DNA of 6,499 nucleotides from an uncultured Prevotella sp. (GCA_934254985.1 CAKQMS010000064.1:1-6499), one strand, 5' to 3'. Shown: positions 1-5,945, counted from the stretch's first letter. Numbers and translations: made by a program. The notes: generated by a model not told the origin, from the sequence alone.

Positions 1-2
1 AA

Positions 3-56
3 AGCGTCGCATCGTGTCGGATGGACCAGGAGGTGTACAAACACTTAGACATATAA
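3..56 (+). CDS. possible C-terminal end of an upstream gene (partial)
   Basis: The third reading frame is open from the window edge and ends at TAA (54-56), giving SVASCRMDQEVYKHLDI. I prefer it over the other two plus-strand frames because many of its third positions are G or C, as in a real gene, and because a strong plus-strand terminator follows about 60 nt later, which implies that some plus-strand gene ends here. Frames 1 (stop at 46-48) and 2 (stop at 70-72) cannot be excluded. The fragment is too short to name a family. Confidence 0.3.
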   Translation, partial: SVASCRMDQEVYKHLDI

Positions 57-78
57 TCATTTATAGATATTAAGTCCG

Positions 79-98
79 GCATACGACACGTCGTGTGC
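79..98. repeat. short palindrome / hairpin
   Basis: GCATACGAC (79-87) and GTCGTGTGC (90-98) are complementary over nine positions with one G-T wobble, leaving only AC between them. As RNA it would fold with a 4-nt loop after the innermost pair opens. It lies between the putative upstream stop codon and the terminator at 115-168. It may be part of the 3' untranslated region or a protein-binding dyad; nothing in the sequence decides. Confidence 0.4.
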
Positions 99-114
99 AT
101 GGTATCAGCGAGAT

Positions 115-168
115 GGCAAAAGATGCTTTCCCCTCTCTAAGGGTGCGTCTTTTGCCTTCTTTTTTTTC
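115..168 (+). terminator. rho-independent terminator of the upstream gene
   Basis: GGCAAAAGATGC (115-126) pairs with GCGTCTTTTGCC (145-156) as a 12-bp stem with one wobble. An inner CCC/GGG pairing lies in the 18-nt loop. The stem is followed by TTCTTTTTTTT. This is a strong plus-strand terminator. It ends transcription about 30 bp before the insertion sequence and insulates the IS from the upstream gene. Confidence 0.85.
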
Positions 169-197
169 ATACGTACCCAACACCGATTTATCTTGCA

Positions 198-205
198 CGC
201 ATTAG
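198..205. repeat. target-site duplication, left copy
   Basis: CGCATTAG lies directly outside the left terminal repeat of the insertion sequence and is repeated exactly at 1630-1637. Eight base pairs is the duplication length usual for ISL3-family elements. Confidence 0.85.
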
Positions 206-230
206 GGCTCAGTGGAAAAGTACTGGGGAT
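206..230 (+). repeat. left terminal inverted repeat of the IS
   Basis: The 25 bases pair with 1605-1629 in inverted orientation with four mismatches. The best conserved blocks are TCAGTGGAAA near the outer end and TGGGGAT at the inner end, which are the likely transposase contacts. An in-frame ATG at 229 overlaps the inner edge and is an unlikely start. Confidence 0.85.
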
Positions 231-255
231 GTTTTTTTTGTTTCATAGTATTTTG

Positions 256-263
256 TATCTTTG
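256..263 (+). promoter_or_regulatory. possible -7 element for the IS genes
   Basis: TATCTTTG matches the Bacteroidota -7 consensus TAnnTTTG. The nearest upstream TTTG (237-240) leaves only 15 bp rather than about 19, so the -33 match is poor. A start site a few bases downstream would fall near the ATG codons at 268 and 274, implying a very short or absent leader. This would fit weak expression of a transposase, but it is inference from one motif. Confidence 0.4.
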
Positions 264-267
264 CATT

Positions 268-657
268 ATGAACATGCTTGAACAATTAGCCCGTATAGTT
301 CTTCCCAAAGAAATACTGGACAATTTCGATATCGTCAAGATAGAAACAGATGAGTCTGATATTGACTCAATGAGTATGACCATCTATCTAGACGAGCGTA
401 TGAATGCTTATCTCCAAAAATCTGAGGACTACGAATCCAAAGGTTTTATGGATGCTGTACGCATAACTGATTTTCCGATTCGTGACCATAAAGTGATTCT
501 TGTACTTCGTCGTCGTAGATGGAAAAACAAAGAAACAGGAGAGACATTTGTCGACCGTATTAGTGTTACCGAATCAGGAACCCGCTACTCGAAAGAGTTT
601 GCGGCTTTTTTAAAAGAGACGTATGGACATATCCCCGACGACCTGCCGTACGCTTGA
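268..657 (+). CDS. ISAon1-type transposase N-terminal region protein
   Basis: This 129-residue protein from ATG 268 is the small first frame of the insertion sequence. In ISAon1-type elements it is annotated as the transposase N-terminal region and is thought to help recognise the element ends. The frame stays open upstream of the element, but those codons lie outside or within the terminal repeat, so I take the start at 268 (ATG 274 is also possible). Visible features are the stretch DFPIRDHKVILVLRRRRW, a basic beta-strand-like segment, followed by RYSKEFAAFLKE near the C-terminus. It has no cysteines, so the zinc-binding motif of classical ISL3 transposases is absent. Its last 35 nt overlap the transposase frame, which lies in the +1 frame, suggesting translational coupling. 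The family assignment is from recall and is fairly secure given the partner gene. Confidence 0.8.
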   Translation: MNMLEQLARIVLPKEILDNFDIVKIETDESDIDSMSMTIYLDERMNAYLQKSEDYESKGFMDAVRITDFPIRDHKVILVLRRRRWKNKETGETFVDRISVTESGTRYSKEFAAFLKETYGHIPDDLPYA

Positions 658-1615
658 GCGATACTACCATGTAAACTCCAATACGTTGGATAAACAATAC
701 AAGGATGTCTTGAGTGACTATCGTACCTGGTCAGAACTAGAACATGCCGATGAATGGCTTGTCTTTCCTGACAACGTGGGGCGTAATTTGGCAATAGACG
801 AGACCTCTATGTCTAACGGAGAATTGCGCACAATTGTCACCAATAGGGACAGGCACGGAAAAGACCAATGTCTGGTTGCAATTGTCAAGGGCGTTAAGTC
901 AGAGGACGTTATCAATGCCTTGAAGCATATACCTGAAGCACTTCTGAATATGGTTGATGAGGTCACATTAGATTTGTCAGACTCCATGAGAAAGATTGTT
1001 CGCACATGCTTTCCAAAAGCAATGAGAGTAATAGACAGGTTTCACATACAGAAGCTTGCTTGCGATGCTGTGCAGGAAATGCGCATTAAGCATCGTTGGG
1101 ATGCTATACAAGAGGCCAATGACGACATGGAGAATGCAAAACTTGAAGGACGCGAATATGTGCCTTTTCGATATGAGAACGGAGATACGAGAAAGGAATT
1201 GCTAGCAAGGAGTAGGTATCTTCTTTTCAAATCAGGAGAGAAATGGACACTGTCACAAAGCAAGAGAGCAGAGATTCTATTTAGAGAATATCCAGATTTG
1301 AAGACAGCTTATGGACTCTCGCATTCTTTGAGAATGATTTTCTCAAAAAATACTGTTAAGGATGCCGCAAGACTTTCTATGGCTAAATGGTACAACAAAG
1401 TGGAAGAAGCAGGCTTCCGTTCTTTCAATGTTATTGCTGCAACATTCTATGAACATTACGATGATATTCTTAACTTTTATAAAAATAGATCATCTAATGC
1501 TGCAGCTGAATCCTTTAATGCGAAAATCAAAGCCTTCAGAGCATCACTAAGGGGTATCGTTGATGAAAAGTTCTTTCTGTATCGACTTGCAAAGATTTAT
1601 GCTTATCCCCACTAA
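623..1615 (+). CDS. ISAon1-type DDE transposase (ISL3 family)
   Basis: This 330-residue protein is the catalytic transposase that cuts and joins the element ends. The DDE residues can be placed: D59 in AIDETS, D117 in VTLDLSDSM and E296 in NAAAESFNAKIKAFRA. The DRFHIQKLA segment at 138-146 and the C-terminal FFLYRLAKIYA are family hallmarks. The region from about 150 to 290 is the helical insertion between the second D and the E, with ARSRYLLFK at about 195-203. ATG 623 lies within the upstream frame, 35 nt before its stop. The frame is closed by TAA at 611-613 upstream, so an independent start by coupling is likelier than a long fusion. The stop codon lies in the right terminal repeat. Length and residues look complete, so activity is plausible. 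Confidence 0.92.
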   Translation: MDISPTTCRTLERYYHVNSNTLDKQYKDVLSDYRTWSELEHADEWLVFPDNVGRNLAIDETSMSNGELRTIVTNRDRHGKDQCLVAIVKGVKSEDVINALKHIPEALLNMVDEVTLDLSDSMRKIVRTCFPKAMRVIDRFHIQKLACDAVQEMRIKHRWDAIQEANDDMENAKLEGREYVPFRYENGDTRKELLARSRYLLFKSGEKWTLSQSKRAEILFREYPDLKTAYGLSHSLRMIFSKNTVKDAARLSMAKWYNKVEEAGFRSFNVIAATFYEHYDDILNFYKNRSSNAAAESFNAKIKAFRASLRGIVDEKFFLYRLAKIYAYPH

Positions 1616-1629
1616 ATTTCCACTGACCC
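1605..1629 (-). repeat. right terminal inverted repeat of the IS
   Basis: This is the inverted partner of 206-230, matching 21 of 25 positions. It encodes the last codons and stop of the transposase, a compact arrangement that fixes the right end of the element. Confidence 0.85.
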
Positions 1630-1637
1630 CGCATTAG
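1630..1637. repeat. target-site duplication, right copy
   Basis: CGCATTAG is an exact copy of 198-205 and directly abuts the right terminal repeat. Removing the element and one copy joins 197 to 1630 and leaves a continuous non-coding stretch. Confidence 0.85.
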
Positions 1638-1705
1638 CCTATGGAAGGTTTACCGTGTTGTAAATAAAGTGTATGATGGAGTGTTAAGGGTTGGGTGTTA
1701 TTGAC

Positions 1706-1749
1706 AGCAAGCAAAGGTTCGTTTGATAGCAAGCAAAGGTTCGTTTGAT
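1706..1749. repeat. 22-bp tandem repeat, two perfect copies plus a degenerate third
   Basis: The unit starts AGCAAGCAAAGG and ends TTCGTTTGAT. Copies at 1706-1727 and 1728-1749 are identical. A third start, AGCAAGCATAGATTGA, follows from 1750 and decays. The unit length is not a multiple of three and no frame uses it. It may be a slippage product or a set of binding sites. Confidence 0.85.
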
Positions 1750-1840
1750 AGCAAGCATAGATTGAATTTATATGTTATCAACGTCTTATACTGTCATTTA
1801 AAACGCTGCAATAAGACATTTTTTTTGTTCATCCGATATT

Positions 1841-1886
1841 TGGAGTGATACAACCTCCACGATAACCTCCAGCTTGTATCACTCCA
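1841..1886. repeat. perfect 13-bp inverted repeat with repetitive loop
   Basis: TGGAGTGATACAA (1841-1853) and TTGTATCACTCCA (1874-1886) are exact reverse complements around a 20-nt loop. The loop contains CCTCCA at 1854-1859 and again at 1866-1871, so TGGAG in the left arm could pair with any of three CTCCA copies. No T-run follows on either strand, so it is not a standard terminator. It lies about 160 bp upstream of the promoter and could be an operator dyad or part of an unannotated RNA. Confidence 0.75.
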
Positions 1887-1987
1887 GTAAACGTATCCGC
1901 GATGCTAGTATATATACATCAACTCGCTCATTTTTAAACGATCATGTGATTATTAACAGAGTATTGTTATTTATGTGTATATAGTAT

Positions 1988-2044
1988 AAAAAGGTAAGAA
2001 AAACAAAGAAAATAGCGATAAAACGAAAGAAAATTATAAAAAAA
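1988..2044. promoter_or_regulatory. phased A-tracts upstream of the promoter
   Basis: A-runs at 1988-1992, 1999-2003, 2009-2012, 2020-2023, 2030-2033 and 2038-2044 have centres separated by about 11, 9.5, 11, 10 and 9.5 bp. That spacing matches the DNA helical repeat and is expected to give intrinsic curvature. The last run ends 2 bp before the T-run containing the -33 element, the place where an UP-like element would contact the polymerase alpha subunit. The strength effect is inferred. Confidence 0.55.
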
Positions 2045-2046
2045 GT

Positions 2047-2077
2047 TTTGCAGATTAGTATATATTCACTACATTTG
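2047..2077 (+). promoter_or_regulatory. Bacteroidota housekeeping promoter for the secreted-protein genes
   Basis: TTTG at 2047-2050 and TACATTTG at 2070-2077 are separated by exactly 19 bp, a full match to the Bacteroidota primary sigma consensus TTTG/TAnnTTTG. The start site should lie a few bases after 2077, giving a leader of about 60 nt. No other match of this quality occurs before the second gene, so it probably drives both. Confidence 0.88.
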
Positions 2078-2096
2078 CACCAGAGAAAAAGACAAC

Positions 2097-2125
2097 TACA
2101 GGGTTTCCTATACGGATAGTCTGTA
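2097..2125 (+). other. possible leader hairpin
   Basis: TACAG (2097-2101) can pair with CTGTA (2121-2125), and CTAT (2108-2111) with ATAG (2116-2119) around an ACGG loop, separated by an asymmetric internal loop. It lies in the 5' leader about 20 nt before the start codon. It is a weak structure and may be chance. Confidence 0.3.
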
Positions 2126-2143
2126 CATTTATTACCTAAATTA

Positions 2144-3895
2144 ATGTTGCTTATGAAAAGAATCTACACAGCGTTAGTAGCAGCAATGTTTGCTACAGCG
2201 TCTTTTGCACAGCCCCTCGCAAAAGTTCAGGCAAACGGACCGTTTGCCAACAGTTCGCTGAGATATCAGCCTAACATCAAGAAGCCGGCAGGCCAGCCAA
2301 TGAATTTTATTATGCCTACGGTAAGCAATCAGACAACTCTTCCTGCACGTGTGTGCAAGGCTGCAAGCGAGTCGGAACTCATTACCGAGCAGCCGGCTGG
2401 CACATTGCATGACAATCTATATGGTACGGGTGAGGGTTACTTGCTAATGTTCGGATATATATTCTATATAAATTTGGATGGCACAGTACAGCGTTATGTT
2501 GAGGGTAGCAACGGAGAAGTATATCTCCAGAATGCTATCTGCACAATGCCATCTGACTCTTGGATAAAGGGCTATAAGGCTGAGGGTGACACCATCAAGT
2601 TTGATTTTCCTCAGAAATATTATGCCCAGGACGCTATTGATGCTAATGGCAATCCTACAGGCGAGAAGGAATATTTCTATGCTTATCGAGCTGTGATGAA
2701 TCAAGCGGGCACCTCTATTGTTCCTGATCCTACATCTCAGACTATAAGCTACGTGCTCCGCAACGACTCACTCATCCGTGTAGACAACCGCGATAATAAT
2801 GTTTATCTTGCACTATGTGCCGACGATGGCGGTTGGTGTGGATACGCCGACTACTATCAGGTATGGAGCAAGCTGAATGAGACAGCAAGTGTTCCTTCAG
2901 CTTCAGCCGAAGTTTCGAAGTATCAGGTTAGATTCATCAATAAAGATGGTCAGGACGACGCTCGCATTATCAATTTGGCTATTGATGGCAAGGATCTGTA
3001 TCTTGGCAATCTTTCAGACAACGCTCCGGATAATTGGGCAAAGGGTAAGATTGATGGTGACAAGGCTGTCTTCGAGGGTAAGATCTACATGGGTGTAGAC
3101 CCGGTGGAGCAGATACATTCCTTCTTCGCTCCTTTGGGTAGTGAGAAGATTTGGGACGAAACGTATGGAGCGGAAGTTGACAGCTTCTACTTCGAGAAGT
3201 CTATATCGTTTGATTATGACGCCGTTGCCAAGACATTGAAGTCGGATGGTATGTTTAATGTTAACAAAGGTATGAATTCTGTATACTCAACTATATCTTA
3301 TGAGGCTCCGCAGATGCAGCCGTGGGTAGAGGTTTCTGGAAGTCCTAAGGATCCTGAGTTGCTGCAGTTCTCGCCATTCGATGAGGCCCAAGGTTGTGGT
3401 GTGCTCCAGTTCTGGTTTGACAAGAATTCGGTTGACGGCAACTTGCTTGATACCAAAAAGCTCTACTATAATATATACTTCGATGGCGATTTGTTTACAG
3501 CATATCCAGATGAGTATACGAATATTTCTGAGGAGATCACCGATATCCCGTATAACTTCTCAGACAATTCGTTTGACTTTGTTGCAGCTGGTGACGTGCA
3601 CACATTGTACTTCTACATGACTGGATTCACAAAGCTTGGTATTCAGACTTTCTATAAGGATGGTGACAAGGTTTACAAGTCAAATCTTGTAGAGTATGAG
3701 ATTGATGATGAAGGCAACTTCACTCCTGTTGAGACAGCTATCAAGGGCATGACTGCCGACCATGGCAACGTGACAAGCGTAAGCTTCAGTGATCTTAGCG
3801 GTCGTCGTGTAAGCAACCTTGCAAGTGGTGTATACCTCAAGACCATGAAGATGGCAGACGGCACACAGAAGACTGTGAAGGTTGTCAAGAAGTAA
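2144..3895 (+). CDS. exported protein of unknown function with C-terminal sorting-like tail
   Basis: The 583-residue product is not one I can name. Residues 4-22 (MKRIYTALVAAMFATASFA) form a clear signal peptide with likely cleavage before QPLAK. ATG 2153 is therefore an equally good start and would give 580 aa. The body is rich in aromatic residues, Asp and Gly, as in secreted beta-rich proteins. Two segments resemble each other: about 126-155 (VYLQNAICTMPSDSWIKG, then GDTIKF) and about 285-316 (LYLGNLSDNAPDNWAKG, then GDKAVF). This suggests a duplicated domain of a type I recall in Bacteroides hypothetical proteins. The last 35 residues (FSDLSGRRVSNLASGVYL to VKVVKK) look like a Bacteroidota C-terminal sorting tail of the type IX kind, though that system is not seen here. 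It has its own promoter and lies 127 nt ahead of the thioredoxin-fold gene. No enzyme motif is visible; a surface or outer-membrane-associated role is inferred. Confidence 0.9.
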   Translation: MLLMKRIYTALVAAMFATASFAQPLAKVQANGPFANSSLRYQPNIKKPAGQPMNFIMPTVSNQTTLPARVCKAASESELITEQPAGTLHDNLYGTGEGYLLMFGYIFYINLDGTVQRYVEGSNGEVYLQNAICTMPSDSWIKGYKAEGDTIKFDFPQKYYAQDAIDANGNPTGEKEYFYAYRAVMNQAGTSIVPDPTSQTISYVLRNDSLIRVDNRDNNVYLALCADDGGWCGYADYYQVWSKLNETASVPSASAEVSKYQVRFINKDGQDDARIINLAIDGKDLYLGNLSDNAPDNWAKGKIDGDKAVFEGKIYMGVDPVEQIHSFFAPLGSEKIWDETYGAEVDSFYFEKSISFDYDAVAKTLKSDGMFNVNKGMNSVYSTISYEAPQMQPWVEVSGSPKDPELLQFSPFDEAQGCGVLQFWFDKNSVDGNLLDTKKLYYNIYFDGDLFTAYPDEYTNISEEITDIPYNFSDNSFDFVAAGDVHTLYFYMTGFTKLGIQTFYKDGDKVYKSNLVEYEIDDEGNFTPVETAIKGMTADHGNVTSVSFSDLSGRRVSNLASGVYLKTMKMADGTQKTVKVVKK

Positions 3896-3943
3896 GATTG
3901 ACAGAATAAAAAAATAATGAGAAGGGTCTTTTAACATAAATGG

Positions 3944-3996
3944 AAATGGCATTCACCCTATATATTATATAATGTGTATAGCGGGGGTGCCATTTT
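3944..3996 (+). other. intergenic imperfect hairpin, possible attenuator or weak terminator
   Basis: AAATGGCA (3944-3951) pairs with TGCCATTT (3988-3995). Inside, CCCTATA can pair with TATAGCGGG with a bulge, around an AT-rich loop containing the palindrome ATTATATAAT. It is followed by only a short T-run. It lies between the two secreted-protein genes, where no promoter is visible. It could reduce read-through, stabilise the upstream transcript or be a processing site. Confidence 0.45.
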
Positions 3997-4022
3997 CTGT
4001 AATAATAAAAAACACGAAGGTT

Positions 4023-5873
4023 ATGAAGAATAACAAATGTATACTCAATTCCATGCTGCTTGTGGCGGCTTTGTCAGGATTCTGCGACTCTGCTTATGCT
4101 GACAACGGCAAGATTGTATTCAGTGGCAATATGGGTTCGTCGTCGTTGGTGGCTTATGGCACACAGAAGAAGGAGAACTATGATGTGGCTGTAATGCTTG
4201 CCGACAAGAGTCTAAAGGGTAAGAAGATAGAGGCTATACGCGCTCCGTTCCAGAGTAGCGACAATATAAGCAACGTGAAGGTGTGGATTAGCAAGAAGCT
4301 CACGGTTGAGAGCAAGAAGAATGTGCCCGATGTGATGAGTCTCGATGCTACGTTTGACGGCAATACAGCTTCTGCCACTCTTGCCACTCCTTACACTATC
4401 GATAGCGACACTCTGTATGTGGGCTATTCGTTCAACGTGGATGCGACAAGCTCTACCACCAAATATCCAGTGATTTTGGTTGAGGATAAGAGTGATGCAG
4501 GATTCTTCATCCATACATCGCGTACTTACATGAAATGGAAGGATAAGTCGGATTTTGGTTCTTCGGCTCTTGAGGTTGACATTTCTGGTGTTGAGGCCAA
4601 TGCTGCCAATATCTCTGAGATAGGAACGGTGTATGGACAGGTGAACACAACCACCGATGTTACTCTTAGTATAAGGAACCATGGTTATAATGGCGTTAAG
4701 TCGTTCAGCTACAGCTATACGGCAGGCGACGTGAATGGTTCGGGTTTGGTGGAGCTTGACAAGCCGCTGCCAGCTATCTACAACGCTTCAACTGATGTGA
4801 CTATTAAGCTCAGTGAGATAGCTGCAAAGGGTACCTATCCACTTGAGCTTACTATTGACAAGGTGAATGGCGAGGCTAATAGCGAGGCTGTTGCCAATGA
4901 GGGTAAGTTTGTGGTGGCCAACGTTATGCCAAAGCACAATCCTGTAATGGAGGAATATACTGGTACATGGTGCGGATGGTGTCCGCGTGGATATGTTGCC
5001 TTGAAACTTATGAACAAGTATCATCCCGACTTTATCGGGCTTTCTTATCATAACGACGATGCAATGGAGGTGATGTCTTCTACTAACTTCCCGTCAAGTG
5101 CGCCTGGATTCCCAACAGCGGATATGGACCGTTCGTTTAAAGCTGCTCTTGATCCTTATGTCGGAGTCTCAAATTCCGGCCTCGGCATTGAGGATATTTG
5201 GAAGGCACAGGCTAAGAAGATTGCTCCTGCATCAGTTGCTGTTGAGGCAAGTTATAAGGATGACATGAAGAAGATAGCCACTAAGGCAACATTCGTATTC
5301 CTTGAGGATTTGACAGATGCTGATAAGTATAAGGTTGAGTTTGTGCTCGTAGCCGATGACCTTCATGGAACAGGTTCTAAATGGGAGCAGCATAACTATT
5401 ATACAGAAGCCAATGCCGGATCAATGCCTTCGCCTGAAGCAGATCCGTTCTTTGCAGGAAATTCTGTTGTCCCAGGTCTTCATTTCGATGATGTTGTAGT
5501 GGCAACAAGTCGTCTTACAAGTGGACTTGTGTCGCTGCCAGCAACAATCAAGACTGACGAGCCGATTGAGGTAGAGGGTGAGTTTGAGACTGCAAAGGTT
5601 GTCAACACTTCGGGAGAGTCGCTAATTCAGGACACTTCAAAGATGCGCGTTGTTGCCTTGTTGCTCAATGCCGATGGCACTATCGCAAATGCCGCCAAGG
5701 CAAATGTTGAGGGCTATAACACTGGCATCTCTACCATTAACAACAATGAAGGCAAGACTGATGTGCCGGTTGCAGTATACGATGCTCAGGGTCAGCGTCT
5801 CAGCTCTATGCAGAGAGGTGTGAACATTGTGAAGTATGCTTCGGGCAAGACTGTTAAGGTTGCGAAGAAATAA
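4023..5873 (+). CDS. Omp28-like exported protein with thioredoxin-fold CGWC domain
   Basis: The 616-residue product starts at ATG 4023. An open frame runs back to 3972, but the signal peptide MKNNKCILNSMLLVAALSGF to SAYA fixes this start, with likely cleavage before DNGK. Cys21 follows GF, which is not a good lipobox. Residues about 28-190 form a beta-rich N-terminal domain and about 195-295 an Ig-like segment ending near IDKVNGEAN. From about 301 there is a thioredoxin-like segment with VMEEYTGTWCGWCPRG, active-site C317 and C320, and GFPT (P364) as the probable cis-proline. The following WEQHNYY region resembles Omp28-related outer membrane proteins of Porphyromonas and Bacteroides. The C-terminal tail (VAVYDAQGQRLSSMQRGV to VKVAKK) matches that of the upstream gene. 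A role in thiol redox or cysteine folding outside the cytoplasm is likely, but the substrate is unknown. It is probably co-transcribed with the gene upstream. Confidence 0.9.
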   Translation: MKNNKCILNSMLLVAALSGFCDSAYADNGKIVFSGNMGSSSLVAYGTQKKENYDVAVMLADKSLKGKKIEAIRAPFQSSDNISNVKVWISKKLTVESKKNVPDVMSLDATFDGNTASATLATPYTIDSDTLYVGYSFNVDATSSTTKYPVILVEDKSDAGFFIHTSRTYMKWKDKSDFGSSALEVDISGVEANAANISEIGTVYGQVNTTTDVTLSIRNHGYNGVKSFSYSYTAGDVNGSGLVELDKPLPAIYNASTDVTIKLSEIAAKGTYPLELTIDKVNGEANSEAVANEGKFVVANVMPKHNPVMEEYTGTWCGWCPRGYVALKLMNKYHPDFIGLSYHNDDAMEVMSSTNFPSSAPGFPTADMDRSFKAALDPYVGVSNSGLGIEDIWKAQAKKIAPASVAVEASYKDDMKKIATKATFVFLEDLTDADKYKVEFVLVADDLHGTGSKWEQHNYYTEANAGSMPSPEADPFFAGNSVVPGLHFDDVVVATSRLTSGLVSLPATIKTDEPIEVEGEFETAKVVNTSGESLIQDTSKMRVVALLLNADGTIANAAKANVEGYNTGISTINNNEGKTDVPVAVYDAQGQRLSSMQRGVNIVKYASGKTVKVAKK

Positions 5874-5905
5874 AACAGCAATAGGCTTTTAACGAGAAGA
5901 ACAGC

Positions 5906-5945
5906 AAAGGGCTTAATTGGAATTTTTTCCGATTAAGCTTTTTTT
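5906..5945 (+). terminator. rho-independent terminator of the secreted-protein unit
   Basis: GCTTAATTGG (5911-5920) pairs with CCGATTAAGC (5929-5938) with one wobble around an 8-nt loop. The stem is followed by seven T. Upstream AAAGG can extend the stem into the T-run. It lies 32 nt after the stop codon and closes transcription of the two-gene unit. Confidence 0.88.

Larger units (their letters stand above)
206..1629 (+). mobile_element. complete ISAon1-type (ISL3 family) insertion sequence
   Basis: The 1424-bp element is defined by imperfect 25-bp terminal inverted repeats at 206-230 and 1605-1629, matching at 21 of 25 positions. The outer ends read GGCTCAGTGG on the left and GGGTCAGTGG on the right when read inward. 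Perfect 8-bp duplications CGCATTAG flank both ends. It carries two overlapping plus-strand frames: an N-terminal-region protein and a DDE transposase. The transposase stop codon lies inside the right terminal repeat. Both frames are open, all expected acidic residues are present and the duplications are intact, so the copy looks recent and possibly active. It sits in non-coding DNA between an upstream terminator and the downstream promoter, so no gene is visibly broken. The family call rests on recall of the ISAon1 two-ORF layout; the ends and duplication are read directly. Confidence 0.9.
1638..2046. other. non-coding, AT-rich intergenic region with repeats
   Basis: I see no credible gene here. 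The region holds a 22-bp tandem repeat (1706-1749), an unexplained T8 run (1819-1826), a perfect 13-bp inverted repeat (1841-1886) and a purine-rich tract with spaced A-runs (1988-2044) leading into the promoter. Before the IS arrived it was continuous with the sequence downstream of the terminator at 115-168. Its right part is the upstream control region of the secreted-protein genes. Confidence 0.7.

Noticed and set aside
193..267. Longer N-terminal extension of the first IS frame from TTG 193 or ATG 229
   Set aside because: TTG 193 lies outside the element, and ATG 229 lies at the inner edge of the terminal repeat and upstream of the only promoter-like motif. ATG 268 fits better.
606..674. 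Programmed -1 frameshift at T TTT TTA producing a transposase fusion
   Set aside because: The -1 frame stops at 672-674 and does not join the transposase, which is in the +1 frame.
1819..1826. T8 run as a terminator tail
   Set aside because: No stem of useful length precedes it on the plus strand, and the 1841-1886 inverted repeat lies on its other side, where it would need A rather than T.
1638..2046. CRISPR array suggested by repeats in the intergenic region
   Set aside because: The 22-bp copies are directly adjacent with no spacers, and there are only two.
3931..3938. Shared CTTTTAAC after both secreted-protein genes (also near 5886-5893)
   Set aside because: Only eight bases agree and the flanks differ, so chance is a sufficient explanation in AT-rich DNA.
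3972..4022. Upstream start for the thioredoxin-fold gene
   Set aside because: The extra 17 residues precede a clear signal peptide beginning MKNNK and overlap the intergenic hairpin.
4086..4094. Lipoprotein signal at Cys21 of the thioredoxin-fold protein
   Set aside because: The residue before the Cys is Phe, which does not fit a lipobox, and a better type I cleavage site (SAYA before DNGK) follows.
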